DNA of 39,438 bases from a virus. Below, piece by piece: positions 13,622 through 21,045 of this stretch. The position numbers and the translations under genes are program-made. The stretch spans positions 1 through 39,438 of IMG/VR virus record IMGVR_UViG_3300027513_000032; one strand, 5' to 3'. The notes below the pieces were generated by a model, which worked only from the letters and a program-made list of their open reading frames with translations, had not been told where the DNA came from and did no database searches. Numbering within the stretch: position 1 is the stretch's first letter; each line of letters opens with the position of its first letter.

Positions 13622-14175
13622 AACTATCGCATTACTCTCCGATACCGCTGACGCACGGGCGCTTGCTGCCCAAAAATATGTTGGCCGAAGGCCAACACGC
13701 ATGGGGGATGAAGCCATCGGGACTATGGGTGTCGGTGGACGGCGATGATGACTGGGCAGCATGGTGCCAGTCCGAGCAGTTCGGCCTCGAAACCTACAAG
13801 TTCAAGCAGCGCATTACCCTTCGGAGTAACTCGCTCATAGGTATATGCGAGCCCGCAGGGCGAGGTGTGCTGCACCTCGATGCGCCTATTCAGATCCTGC
13901 GCTTCGATGAAATCTACGCATCGGACGAAAGCCGTTATGGCGGGATCAACTGGGCCAAGGTGATGGACGACTATGACGGTATCATCATCGCGCCCTACCA
14001 GTGGTCGCTGCGCCTCGATGGTCCCTTTTGGTACTACTCGTGGGACTGTGCATCAGGCTGCATCTGGAACACCGAGGTGATCGAGAACATCAGCGAGCCC
14101 GAGCCGGTTACTTGGATCAACCCGTGGACTGATGAGCAGCAGGCCGCTGATGAGGAAGGGTTACCCCGTGGGTAA
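13618..14175 (+). CDS. Unrecognised 185-residue protein
   Basis: GTG start in a GTGA overlap with the previous gene, GGAGG upstream. The N-terminus (LSHYSPIPLTHGRLLPKNML, then KPSGLWVSVDGDDDWAAWCQ) resembles small phage proteins related to ADP-ribosyltransferase-like or NUDIX-adjacent families of the form LYHYS-...-KP-GLW-S, seen here only as a general likeness. The rest is aromatic (YDGIIIAPYQWSLRLDGPFW, then WDCASGCIW). Its TAA is the end of the palindrome at 14161. Function not assigned. Confidence 0.6.
   Translation: MKLSHYSPIPLTHGRLLPKNMLAEGQHAWGMKPSGLWVSVDGDDDWAAWCQSEQFGLETYKFKQRITLRSNSLIGICEPAGRGVLHLDAPIQILRFDEIYASDESRYGGINWAKVMDDYDGIIIAPYQWSLRLDGPFWYYSWDCASGCIWNTEVIENISEPEPVTWINPWTDEQQAADEEGLPRG
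13633..13642 (+). repeat. CACTCTCYGA-like word
   Basis: TACTCTCCGA, one mismatch from the consensus, in codons 6-9 of the 13618 gene. Confidence 0.4.
13814..13829. repeat. 16-bp palindrome inside gene
   Basis: TTACCC-TTCG-GAGTAA, read as ITLRSNS in the 13618 gene. Confidence 0.8.
14161..14175. repeat. 15-bp palindrome: stop of one gene, GTG start of the next
   Basis: TTACCCCGTGGGTAA; TAA ends the 13618 gene and GTG 14168 starts the next. GAGGAAGGG abuts the left arm. Confidence 0.95.
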
Positions 14176-14392
14176 GGTTCACTTCGTTGGCGTGACGCCG
14201 CGCCAGTACTGGTCGGCAATGCGCGTATGGGGTACGCCCGATAGCGTCTATCCCAGCGCAACATGGTCGGTCATGGGGGACATCCCCGGTGAGGACGACG
14301 TGGTGCTGGGCGAGCAGGCCTTCCCTATTCCGCGCAAGTGGAAGGGGCGCAAGCGCCTGCCGCTCACCGCGCACGGTTACCTGAAGGAGTAA
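14168..14392 (+). CDS. Unrecognised 74-residue protein
   Basis: GTG start in the palindrome (MGKVHFVGVTPRQYWSAMRV). A small protein with two conserved-looking turns (VWGTPDSVYPSATW, MGDIPGEDDVVLGE) and a basic end. It overlaps the preceding gene by 8 nt through the palindrome and precedes a small basic gene by 6 nt. Unknown function. Confidence 0.6.
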   Translation: MGKVHFVGVTPRQYWSAMRVWGTPDSVYPSATWSVMGDIPGEDDVVLGEQAFPIPRKWKGRKRLPLTAHGYLKE

Positions 14393-14398
14393 GTAACT

Positions 14399-14536
14399 AT
14401 GGCAGGCATCAAAAAGGGCACGCTCGTTGCGCCCAAGACGGCGTCATCGTGGTGGAAACACATGCGGCCGTTCGGCAAGAAGCAGTTTTGGAAGTCACAA
14501 CGCGCTGCGGCGCGCAAACAACAGGAGAAAACATGA
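14399..14536 (+). CDS. Small basic protein
   Basis: 45 residues, very Lys/Arg-rich (MAGIKKGTLVAPKTASSWWK ... QFWKSQRAAARKQQEKT). It begins shortly after the previous stop with AAGGAG upstream and ends by TGA overlapping the next start (ATGA). Probably nucleic-acid binding; no family known. Confidence 0.55.
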   Translation: MAGIKKGTLVAPKTASSWWKHMRPFGKKQFWKSQRAAARKQQEKT

Positions 14537-15315
14537 GTACGGCAACCGACATCACCTTGTCATGCGGCTTCTGCGCGGGCGACATCGCGGTCCCCGACGT
14601 AGCCGACCGGACGTGCCAGCAATGGCAATGCCCCAACTGCGATAGTTGGAACAACTGGATGAAGACGACCACCCAGGATGACGACGCGACGGCGAATGTT
14701 ACCCAGCGGGTAAACCAACGCTTCAACGTCTGCGCCACGGATGGCGCGCCCATCCCCGACAGCGTGGTCGAGGGCAGGGGCGGCGTGATCGACCACTCGG
14801 AGAATATCCCGCCCGAGTTGTTCGGTAAGTTCGCAGCCGAAATTCAGCACATCGCCAACCGCAGGCCCGTGCTGCCAGGCATGGGCAAGTCCAAGGCCAT
14901 GAAGAAGTGGCTGAAGAAGGGGAAGAAGGGGAAGCTCAAGTGGAAGAAGCTCAAGGCCGTGAAGATCAAGCCCGGTGACATGACGGGATTTCTTACCCCG
15001 TCGAGTAACCCGCCCGAGTTCAGGATGCCGCCGTGGTATCGGCCCGATCCGGTTACCCAACGGGTAACGTGGGATCTGCGCGATACTGAGGGCGACCTTC
15101 ACTCTCCGAGTTGGTACCTCGACGCCTATCTGGTCGCGCGCCAGGAATATCAGGAAGCATGGCAGAAGGTATCCAACGCGGGTGACGATAACTCGCATGA
15201 TGCCGCATTGGACTATGCGTTGGAGGAACTCGACCGATACGGCACCTACATCAATAAGCTGTTCGGATCGGACATGGTGGACGGCGTGTGGAACCGTTCG
15301 GACGAAGATCAATAA
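14533..15315 (+). CDS. Zinc-ribbon protein of unknown function
   Basis: 260 residues; ATG at 14533 preceded by CAGGAGAA. The N-terminus has a four-Cys zinc ribbon (CGFC at about 11-14 and CPNC at about 33-36), the middle (about 120-150) is a Lys-rich linker (KKWLKKGKKGKLKWKKLKAV), and the C-terminal half is acidic and aromatic (SPSWYLDAYLVARQEYQEAW, then LDYALEELDRYGTYI). Three palindromes lie inside it, each read in frame (VTQRVNQ, LTPSSNP, VTQRVTW). It may bind DNA or RNA. Confidence 0.65.
   Translation: MSTATDITLSCGFCAGDIAVPDVADRTCQQWQCPNCDSWNNWMKTTTQDDDATANVTQRVNQRFNVCATDGAPIPDSVVEGRGGVIDHSENIPPELFGKFAAEIQHIANRRPVLPGMGKSKAMKKWLKKGKKGKLKWKKLKAVKIKPGDMTGFLTPSSNPPEFRMPPWYRPDPVTQRVTWDLRDTEGDLHSPSWYLDAYLVARQEYQEAWQKVSNAGDDNSHDAALDYALEELDRYGTYINKLFGSDMVDGVWNRSDEDQ
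14699..14713. repeat. 15-bp palindrome inside gene
   Basis: TTACCCAGCGGGTAA, read as VTQRVN. Confidence 0.9.
14993..15008. repeat. 16-bp palindrome inside gene
   Basis: TTACCC-CGTC-GAGTAA, read as LTPSSN. Confidence 0.8.
15053..15067. repeat. 15-bp palindrome inside gene
   Basis: TTACCCAACGGGTAA, read as VTQRVT, 60 bp after the 16-bp copy. Confidence 0.9.
15100..15109 (+). repeat. CACTCTCYGA word
   Basis: CACTCTCCGA in the 14533 gene, read as HSPS. Confidence 0.5.
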
Positions 15316-15318
15316 ACC

Positions 15319-15333
15319 TTACCCACTGGGTAA
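15319..15333. repeat. 15-bp palindrome upstream of gene
   Basis: TTACCCACTGGGTAA, three bases after one stop and 19 nt before the ATG at 15353. Confidence 0.9.
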
Positions 15334-15352
15334 CAACACAGGAGAAAGAACT

Positions 15353-16048
15353 ATGGCTGATATTATGTCGATGCTGTCGAACAGCGAAGCCGAGAAGCAG
15401 GCTGTCCTGCAACAGTGCGAGGATTTCGGCAAGCGTGAGGGCGGCGGTGCCGCAGCGCGTGCGAACCTCTACGTGAGCCTCACGGAACTGGCCAAGTCCA
15501 AGGCCATCGACGTGACCAACGCGCCCGAGTGCTGGGATCGCTTCGACAAGGGTGTTTCCCTTGGTGCGTCCATGATCGGCGGCGTGAAGGAGGGCAAGGA
15601 TCCTGAGGATACCCGCAAGGTCCGCATCAGCGAATGCCGCCAGTTCCTCAAGCTTGGCGGCCTGCTGTACGTGGACGGGGTGGAAGTCCTCGACCGTGCC
15701 GTGGCCATCATCAAGCAGACGCGCCTCGATGGCCGTCTCAAGATGAAGCCAACCGACGCCATGATCGCTGTGGCGCGGGCTCAGAACAACGACGAGCAGA
15801 ACGCCTTGGAGGATGAAACCATCGAGACGGTCATCCAGCCCAAGGAAGGCCCGGATAAGGTCGAGGCGGATGCCCTGTTCTCGGTCCACACGGCGCTGGA
15901 GCGCATCGTCAAGAAGTTCGAGGAAAGCGACGACGTGCTGACCGCGATCAACTGTGTCGCGCAGCGCATCCAGGCTCTCGGCGGTACGTCGCGCGCCCAG
16001 AAGGCGGCCAAGGCCGCCGCCAAGAAAGCGGCCAAGGGCAAGAAGTAG
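15353..16048 (+). CDS. Unrecognised 231-residue protein with basic Ala/Lys tail
   Basis: ATG 15353 with CACAGGAGAAAG upstream. A helical, charged body (MADIMSMLSNSEAEKQAVLQ; later RVRLD-type helices KQTRLDGRLKMKPTDAMIAV) ends in a 20-residue KAAKAAAKKAAKGKK-type tail like those of histone H1-like and other nucleoid proteins. The tail suggests DNA binding. The rest is not recognised. Confidence 0.65.
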   Translation: MADIMSMLSNSEAEKQAVLQQCEDFGKREGGGAAARANLYVSLTELAKSKAIDVTNAPECWDRFDKGVSLGASMIGGVKEGKDPEDTRKVRISECRQFLKLGGLLYVDGVEVLDRAVAIIKQTRLDGRLKMKPTDAMIAVARAQNNDEQNALEDETIETVIQPKEGPDKVEADALFSVHTALERIVKKFEESDDVLTAINCVAQRIQALGGTSRAQKAAKAAAKKAAKGKK

Positions 16049-16053
16049 GCTCG

Positions 16054-16068
16054 TTACCCGGTGGGTAA
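16054..16068. repeat. 15-bp palindrome upstream of gene
   Basis: TTACCCGGTGGGTAA. The GTG inside is not in frame with the next gene, which starts at ATG 16074, 6 nt after the palindrome. Confidence 0.9.
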
Positions 16069-16073
16069 GCATC

Positions 16074-16328
16074 ATGGGCAAGGCCCGTAAAGCGCCAAAC
16101 TTGGCAGAAGTCAGAAGCATCGTCAGGGATCTCGGTGGCCAGGTCACCGAGGTTCTTGACGGTAATCGCCATGTGCGCGTCCGCGTGGTTACTCGGCAGG
16201 GTAGCCAACTGACGCTCACTCTCTCAAAGGGCAAAACCGAGCCGCACAAGCTCAAGGGCTGGACGCGGCAGGAATTCAATCGGGCTGATGCGGCCCGTGA
16301 AAGGAGCAACGATAATGGCCAACAGTAA
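16074..16328 (+). CDS. Small basic protein, weakly HicA-like
   Basis: 84 residues (MGKARKAPNLAEVRSIVRDL ... NRHVRVRVVTRQGSQLTLTL ... ). The pattern of an N-terminal helix, then G-x-H-x-x-V-x-V and a beta-strand ending in a small polar turn, recalls double-stranded-RNA-binding-like folds such as HicA. The expected HicA catalytic His context is not clear and no HicB partner is adjacent, so I leave it unassigned. Overlaps the next gene by 14 nt. Confidence 0.5.
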   Translation: MGKARKAPNLAEVRSIVRDLGGQVTEVLDGNRHVRVRVVTRQGSQLTLTLSKGKTEPHKLKGWTRQEFNRADAARERSNDNGQQ

Positions 16329-16548
16329 GCGGGCAGCCAAGCCCAAGAAGATGGAGCCGACGTGGTTGGTGCATTTCCACTACGGGCCTCATGCCCTACC
16401 GCTGACCGTGTACGATAACCACGACGGTACGTACACCTACGCCGACGACGACAAGTGGATGCGTGATGCCAGTGCCGAGGAAGTGCTGAAGGTGTTTACC
16501 CATCGGGTAAACAGCCTGGTCCTCGACCAACAGCGCCTCAAGGGCTGA
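16315..16548 (+). CDS. Unrecognised 77-residue protein
   Basis: ATG 16315 with GGAG upstream, overlapping the gene before it. Basic N-terminus (MANSKRAAKPKKMEPTWLVH) and a beta-rich core (HALPLTVYDNHDGTYTYADD). A 15-bp palindrome near the end is read as FTHRVNS. Unknown function. Confidence 0.55.
   Translation: MANSKRAAKPKKMEPTWLVHFHYGPHALPLTVYDNHDGTYTYADDDKWMRDASAEEVLKVFTHRVNSLVLDQQRLKG
16496..16510. repeat. 15-bp palindrome inside gene
   Basis: TTACCCATCGGGTAA, read as FTHRVN in the 16315 gene. Confidence 0.9.
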
Positions 16549-16550
16549 AC

Positions 16551-16913
16551 ATGCACGCCCTGCACCACGCCAGATCCTCGGCAAAAAAATGGGGCGGCGA
16601 GCCCCATGAGTACCTGCCGTTCCACGAATGGTTTGACGAAAGCAAGACGCATCTTGCGGACGTGCGGCATCGCGCGTTGCGGCATCATTCACTGGGGATC
16701 CAGCAGCTTGTGGAGAAGTTCGGCAAGTATTTCGTGAACAGTGCAGGGAAGACCGTGCCGGTGGCGTACATCGGGGAGCAGCATGTGACGGAGGATCTCG
16801 GCTGCATCCCGACGTTCGCTGACTGGATGCGCGGCATGAAGATGGAGAAATGGATGAGCAAGCCGGGGAAGTACTCTCCGGGCGGGCTCACCATCAAAAC
16901 CGTGAAACTCTAA
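16551..16913 (+). CDS. DUF6915-like protein
   Basis: 120 residues, starting MHALHHARSSAKKWGGEPHE, then YLPFHEWFDESKTHLADVRH and later GEQHVTEDLGCIPTFADWMR. The order of MHA-HHA-SSAKKWGG, HEWFDESK-H-AD-RHRALRHH and GEQHV-EDLG-IPTFADW is the pattern I know from DUF6915, found in phages and mobile DNA of proteobacteria. Many His and Trp residues suggest metal binding, but no activity is known. It starts 2 bases after the previous stop. Confidence 0.75.
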   Translation: MHALHHARSSAKKWGGEPHEYLPFHEWFDESKTHLADVRHRALRHHSLGIQQLVEKFGKYFVNSAGKTVPVAYIGEQHVTEDLGCIPTFADWMRGMKMEKWMSKPGKYSPGGLTIKTVKL

Positions 16914-16924
16914 CACACAGGAGG

Positions 16925-16939
16925 TTACCCAATGGGTAA
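16925..16939. repeat. 15-bp palindrome with embedded ATG
   Basis: TTACCCAATGGGTAA with AGGAGG directly abutting its left arm; ATG 16932 starts the 230-residue gene. Confidence 0.95.
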
Positions 16940-17624
16940 GGTTGATCTGCAACACCTAAAGGCGGCAATGGTGCTGGCCTTGGACAGCACGCAGGCGCAC
17001 ACGACAGCCCAGTGGTGGTCGGGTGTGGTCTACGACATGGAGAAGGAACAGGTGATCGTCCTCCAGGTACCGAAGGACTATACCGACAAGGCCATCAAGG
17101 TGCTGAAGGGCTATGGCGTGTACAACGAATGGGTCGAGGGGAGTTCGTTTAACCTCCTGCCCATTCGCGTCGAGCATCTGGAGAACTGTCTTACCCATCG
17201 GGTAACCCGCAAGTGGGCACCCACGGATGAGGCGCATGGCCCGTTCAAGAAGGACGTGATCGACCGGATGGACGATCTCGGCATCGGCTATCTGAGGATG
17301 AGTTACTCGGGTTCGGGTGACAGCGCCAACGATGACGAGTGGAACTGTTCGCGTATGGGCGGGGACGAGTGGTATCCGAGCGACTGGCATTCCCCCGAGG
17401 GTAGGCATTGGCGCGAGCAGTCGAGCCATGTGATCCCTGATGATCTGCAACACCTGATTTCCGAGTACGTGTGGGAAACCCTGGTGCAGTACGATTGCGT
17501 CAACAACGATGGCGGTGGCGGCGATCTGACGATCAATGCGACCGAGGATGAACCGGAGTTCCTGTTCTCCTGCTACACCAACGAGATGGTGTCGACCAAC
17601 CACCACGCCGACGATCCGATCTGA
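16932..17624 (+). CDS. DUF6878-like C-terminal protein
   Basis: 230 residues from the palindrome-embedded ATG (MGKVDLQHLKAAMVLALDST). The C-terminal half carries YSGSGDSANDDEW and DCVNNDGGGGDLTINATEDE. That combination (SGSGDSG in one strand, then NNDGG-G in a beta strand near the end) is how I remember DUF6878, a small phage/plasmid family without known activity. The N-terminal half (about 1-90) is not recognised. A palindrome at 17191 is read LTHRVTR. Confidence 0.6.
   Translation: MGKVDLQHLKAAMVLALDSTQAHTTAQWWSGVVYDMEKEQVIVLQVPKDYTDKAIKVLKGYGVYNEWVEGSSFNLLPIRVEHLENCLTHRVTRKWAPTDEAHGPFKKDVIDRMDDLGIGYLRMSYSGSGDSANDDEWNCSRMGGDEWYPSDWHSPEGRHWREQSSHVIPDDLQHLISEYVWETLVQYDCVNNDGGGGDLTINATEDEPEFLFSCYTNEMVSTNHHADDPI
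17191..17205. repeat. 15-bp palindrome inside gene
   Basis: TTACCCATCGGGTAA, read as LTHRVT in the 16932 gene. Confidence 0.9.
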
Positions 17625-17625
17625 G

Positions 17626-17640
17626 TTACCCAATGGGTAA
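17626..17640. repeat. 15-bp palindrome with embedded ATG
   Basis: TTACCCAATGGGTAA, ATG 17633, just after the stop of the previous gene; no strong Shine-Dalgarno. Confidence 0.9.
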
Positions 17641-17935
17641 GTACTGGCCTGTCATCATGTGGTTCCACACGATCACCAAGGACGGTATGTGTTACATACC
17701 GTCCCAATTGCACCACAAGGACAACAAGGTCGTATCGTGCATAACCTACGAAGATGCGCTCTTGTATGCCTTGCGGCGTATCAAGCCGCAAAGGAGGAGC
17801 GAAGGTCAATCAGGCATCGCTACACCTGTGTTCATTCCTTGGGTAGTCGAAGGAGAACGACCTGACGTTTCGAGTACCAGCACTCTCCGACTGCTGGTGA
17901 ACCGTATCGATCTAACAAATGAAGATGTAACTTAA
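17633..17935 (+). CDS. Unrecognised 100-residue protein
   Basis: MGKYWPVIMWFHTITKDGMC from the palindrome-embedded ATG. Beta-rich start, then a helix (TYEDALLYALRRIKPQRRSE) and a more disordered C-terminus. It precedes the MoxR-like ATPase by 17 nt. No family recognised. Confidence 0.55.
   Translation: MGKYWPVIMWFHTITKDGMCYIPSQLHHKDNKVVSCITYEDALLYALRRIKPQRRSEGQSGIATPVFIPWVVEGERPDVSSTSTLRLLVNRIDLTNEDVT
17881..17890 (+). repeat. CACTCTCYGA word
   Basis: CACTCTCCGA in the 17633 gene, read as TLRL. Confidence 0.5.
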
Positions 17936-17952
17936 CCACAGGAGAATTTAAC

Positions 17953-19059
17953 ATGCTTTTATCGCAGATGATGGAAGAACTGCGTGGGCTCGTTGATGCG
18001 GGCATCGCAGTCGAGATTGCCTCGTCACCCGGCGTGGGCAAGTCAGACGCGACAGTCGATTGGGTCCATCGGCAGTCGGAACTCGACGGGTTCGAATGGG
18101 GCCTCAGCACCACCATGCTGGCGACCCAGACGCCGGTCGATCTTCTCGGCTACCTGATCCCCGGCTATCGCGAGGTGAAGGATCCCGAGACGGGTGAAAT
18201 TACCAAGGTGCGGATTTCCGAGTTCACCATGCCGACGTGGTATGTGAGCGACAAGGGCATCCCACTCTCCCACTACAAGCGCGCCCTGATCCTGCTGGAC
18301 GAGGCGGATAAGTGCGAGCCTGATGTATCCAAGACCTCGGCCGAGATCCGGCTGAAGCGTCGCCTTGGCCCGTGGGCTCTGGACCGCAAGGCGGTGGGCT
18401 GCGTGTCGCTGGTGAACCGTGTCGAGGATCGCTCTGGCACGGGCAAGAAGTTCGACTTCATCATCAACCGGCAGGCTGAGTTCCAGGTCTTGGCGGACGT
18501 CGAGGGCTGGCGCGACTGGGCTCTTACCCATGGGGTAGACCCCCTGTTCATCGCCTTCGCGTCGAAGTACCCCGAGGTGGTGTTCTCGAACAAGGTGCCC
18601 GACAAGCAGGGGCCGTTCTGCACCCCTCGCTCGCTGGTCAACCTCAGTCAGGTGTTACCCAAGCGTGTAACCCCGGACGGCAAGATGAAGGTCGACAGCA
18701 TCGCCAATGAGATCATCACGGGTATGATCGGGCAGGCTGCTGGTATGCAGCTTCATGCGTGGATGAAGCTCCGCCATGAGACGCCGGATTGGGATGACAT
18801 CCTGAAAGATCCTTCGGGCATCGGCATCCCGGCCAAGCCCGACGCCCAACTGATGACGTGCTACGAATGCGCCCATCGGGTGGATACCAAGACGGCGGGC
18901 AAGGCGGTGACGTTCATCAAGCGTCTCCCGGCCCAGTTCGCCGTGACCTTCGCGAAGGCCGCAGTTCGCAGGAACTACGACCTCATCAACACGCCTGCGT
19001 TCATGGATTGGGTGGCGAAGAATGCTTCGCTCCTCAACGCCATCGGTGGGGCCAAGTAG
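17953..19059 (+). CDS. MoxR-type AAA+ ATPase
   Basis: 368 residues with Walker A SPGVGKS (25-31), Walker B ALILLDEAD (111-119) and a GYLIPGYREV region before it. This arrangement belongs to MoxR/RavA-type AAA+ ATPases, chaperone-like enzymes that usually act with a von Willebrand A (VWA) partner in metal insertion or complex remodelling. The partner is plausibly the VWA protein at 19655, with two small genes between. CAGGAGAA precedes the ATG. The substrate in phage infection is unknown. Confidence 0.85.
   Translation: MLLSQMMEELRGLVDAGIAVEIASSPGVGKSDATVDWVHRQSELDGFEWGLSTTMLATQTPVDLLGYLIPGYREVKDPETGEITKVRISEFTMPTWYVSDKGIPLSHYKRALILLDEADKCEPDVSKTSAEIRLKRRLGPWALDRKAVGCVSLVNRVEDRSGTGKKFDFIINRQAEFQVLADVEGWRDWALTHGVDPLFIAFASKYPEVVFSNKVPDKQGPFCTPRSLVNLSQVLPKRVTPDGKMKVDSIANEIITGMIGQAAGMQLHAWMKLRHETPDWDDILKDPSGIGIPAKPDAQLMTCYECAHRVDTKTAGKAVTFIKRLPAQFAVTFAKAAVRRNYDLINTPAFMDWVAKNASLLNAIGGAK
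18524..18538. repeat. Imperfect 15-bp palindrome
   Basis: TTACCCATGGGGTAG, last base differs from the family; read as LTHGVD in the MoxR-like gene. Confidence 0.5.
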
Positions 19060-19062
19060 GTC

Positions 19063-19077
19063 TTACCCAGTGGGTAA
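19063..19077. repeat. 15-bp palindrome with embedded GTG
   Basis: TTACCCAGTGGGTAA; GTG 19070 starts the 83-residue gene. Confidence 0.9.
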
Positions 19078-19321
19078 ACCCAAGAAGCACAAGTGGAAGG
19101 TGCGGAACTACCGCACCTCCACGATGCCGTTCAAGGATGGTGAGCGCGCGATCTATCGGTACAACACCGACGAGATCACGTTTCGCACTCTCCGAATGGC
19201 CCGCGAGAACTCCTGCCGACACCGGGGGACTTCGACCGACGTGCGCCTCGCTGGCGGAATTAGTGAGCGCAAGCGACGGGTCGTCGAGCTACAGCTTTGG
19301 CCCGATAACTCGGACGAGTAA
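19070..19321 (+). CDS. Small basic protein, C-terminus shared with 21063 gene
   Basis: 83 residues from the palindrome GTG (MGKPKKHKWKVRNYRTSTMP), Arg/Lys-rich, ending in WPDNSDE. The last codons TAACTCGGACGAGTAA form a variant palindrome that includes the TAA stop, and the same 3' end occurs in the gene at 21063. So the gene starts and ends in motif copies. No family known. Confidence 0.6.
   Translation: MGKPKKHKWKVRNYRTSTMPFKDGERAIYRYNTDEITFRTLRMARENSCRHRGTSTDVRLAGGISERKRRVVELQLWPDNSDE
19186..19195 (+). repeat. CACTCTCYGA word
   Basis: CACTCTCCGA in the 19070 gene, read as TLRM. Confidence 0.5.
19306..19321. repeat. Variant palindrome TAACTC-N4-GAGTAA at gene end
   Basis: TAACTCGGACGAGTAA; its last TAA is the stop codon. 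Identical to the copy at 21326. Confidence 0.75.
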
Positions 19322-19331
19322 CTTCGCCCGC

Positions 19332-19359
19332 CTGTAAGCCCACGCCCGGGGGCTTACAG
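19332..19359 (+). other. Intergenic hairpin
   Basis: CTGTAAGCCC / GGGCTTACAG, 10-bp perfect stem with an 8-nt loop, between two genes and without a T-run. It may mark RNA processing or a weak Rho-type end. Confidence 0.5.
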
Positions 19360-19373
19360 CAAGGAACACGGCT

Positions 19374-19658
19374 ATGTCAACAATACTGTTCTACACCGAA
19401 GGAAAGGACACAGGAGAAATGGCTACCAAGGTCTTCCACATCGAGCTTCGCGTGCCGGGGGTTACCGATCCGGCCAAGCACGAAGCCCTCAAGAACGCGG
19501 TGCGTATCCACGCACGAAACCTAATGGGTACGGCGATGCTGGTGGTCGGCAACGACACCAAGCCTGCTATCGCAGCGTACTCAGAGGACTTCATCATCGG
19601 CCAAGATAAAATCATGGTCGATACCGACAACACTGACGAGGAGAACATCGGAGCATGA
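19374..19658 (+). CDS. Unrecognised 94-residue protein
   Basis: ATG 19374 has AAGGA 8 nt upstream; ATG 19419 right after CACAGGAGAA is an alternative giving 79 residues. The product (FHIELRVPGVTDPAKHEALK ... FIIGQDKIMVDTDNTDEE) is a mixed alpha/beta protein with an acidic end. It overlaps the VWA gene by 4 nt and lies between the two halves of the MoxR/VWA pair. Confidence 0.55.
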   Translation: MSTILFYTEGKDTGEMATKVFHIELRVPGVTDPAKHEALKNAVRIHARNLMGTAMLVVGNDTKPAIAAYSEDFIIGQDKIMVDTDNTDEENIGA

Positions 19659-21043
19659 GCGTAGTTACATCCAAGGGTAACCCCGTCGAGCTTGATCCCA
19701 AGCTCAAGGCGGGTCGGTTTACCCGAGCCAAGCTGACGCCGCAGCAGCAGCGCCAGTGGAGCGAAACCCTGGCAGCGATCAACTGGATCGCACCGGGGTA
19801 CACCCATCTCCTGTACACCATGATGATCCAAGACGACGGCATCACCGTCGCCATGTTCACCGAGGATCTGCCGCCCCATTGTTGCGCCGCCACCGACGGG
19901 GTGCAGCTTATCTTCAAGCCGAGCGAGTTCTTCGCGCTCACGCTGATGGAGCGGGTGTTCGCCGTGCTGCATGAGATTACCCACTGCGTGGGCGATCATT
20001 GCGGCATGGGGTACCAGATGAAGAAGCGCGGGCATATCGTCATGGGCAACAAGAAGCTCCCGTACGATGCGACCCACTCCAACATCGTGCAGGATCTCAT
20101 CATCAACGACATGCTGATCGAGAGCCAGTTCGGTACCTTCAAGAAGGGCTGGCTGCACGATAAGTCCCAAGCGACCTACATGGACGACTGGGTGGAGGTC
20201 TACTTCAAGACCTACAAGAAGCGGGGCAAAAAGCCGCCGCCCCCTCCGGGTACTGAGCCGCCGTGCGAGGACGGCGAGGGCGGTGAGGGCCAAGGCAAGG
20301 GAGGTACCCAGCCGGGTAACCAGCCCCATGGTGGGTTCGACCAGCATCTGGATCCGGGCGAAAGCCAGGGGAAAACCCCTGAAGAACTGCCGCCGCGCCC
20401 TGTCCAGGAATGGCAGCAGGCCGTGGCTGGGGCATTGGAGGTAGCCCGAGCGCACGGCAAGGCACCGGCAGCGTTCGAGAAGCACTTCGGGCAGATGCTG
20501 GAGCCCAAGGTGGACTGGACCGAGCATCTCAGGGCGCTGGTAGCCCGCAAGGTGGGCTCAGGTGGGTGGGATTTCAGGCGGCCTGATCGTCGCCTGATCG
20601 TGCGGGATATTGTCTCTCCCGGCCGCTCCGGCTTCGGCGCTGGCGTGGTGGTCCTTGGGCTCGATACGTCGGGCTCGATCTTCGGTGATCCCACTCTCAT
20701 CAACCGCTGGCTCGCTGAATTGACCGGCATCATGCAGGACGTGCGGCCCAAGCGGGTGATCGTGGTCGAGTGCGATGCTGTCGTTCAACGGGTTACGGAA
20801 CTGATGGACGAAAGCGACATCGCCCGCATCGAGGTGATGAAGGGCGGCGGGGGTACCTCGTTTGATCCGGTGTTCCAGTATATCAAGGACAACGAGATTG
20901 ATCCTGACGCCCTGCTGTACCTGACGGACGGCTTCGGTGGGTTCCCCACTTCGGCCCCCAAGTACCCTGTCATCTGGGGCAATATATCGGGACCGACAAC
21001 GCCCTACCCGTTCGGTGACGTCGTTCAAGTCCCGGTCGAGTAG
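19655..21043 (+). CDS. Metallopeptidase-like / VWA-domain protein, MoxR partner
   Basis: 462 residues. The N-terminal domain has a zinc-protease HExxH (H106-E-I-T-H110 in VFAVLHEITHCVGDH) as in the putative metallopeptidase domain found with VWA-like DUF2201 proteins. A Pro/Gly-rich linker (about 190-240) follows. The C-terminal VWA-like domain has a MIDAS DTSGS (337-341), Thr401 in GGGGTSFDP and Asp425 in YLTDGFG. This is the classic partner architecture of MoxR ATPases. It overlaps the preceding gene (ATGA). Confidence 0.85.
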   Translation: MSVVTSKGNPVELDPKLKAGRFTRAKLTPQQQRQWSETLAAINWIAPGYTHLLYTMMIQDDGITVAMFTEDLPPHCCAATDGVQLIFKPSEFFALTLMERVFAVLHEITHCVGDHCGMGYQMKKRGHIVMGNKKLPYDATHSNIVQDLIINDMLIESQFGTFKKGWLHDKSQATYMDDWVEVYFKTYKKRGKKPPPPPGTEPPCEDGEGGEGQGKGGTQPGNQPHGGFDQHLDPGESQGKTPEELPPRPVQEWQQAVAGALEVARAHGKAPAAFEKHFGQMLEPKVDWTEHLRALVARKVGSGGWDFRRPDRRLIVRDIVSPGRSGFGAGVVVLGLDTSGSIFGDPTLINRWLAELTGIMQDVRPKRVIVVECDAVVQRVTELMDESDIARIEVMKGGGGTSFDPVFQYIKDNEIDPDALLYLTDGFGGFPTSAPKYPVIWGNISGPTTPYPFGDVVQVPVE

Positions 21044-21045
21044 GC

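Noticed and set aside
15251-16309. Antisense open frame of 352 codons
   Set aside because: Opposite several motif-started plus-strand genes; low-complexity, Leu/Arg-rich translation typical of shadow frames.
16074-16328. HicA toxin
   Set aside because: Only a general fold likeness; no adjacent HicB antitoxin and no clear catalytic His context.
19391-20527. Long antisense open frame (378 codons, minus strand)
   Set aside because: It lies opposite the VWA/metallopeptidase gene, which has clear motifs and a ribosome-binding site; high GC makes long antisense frames common.
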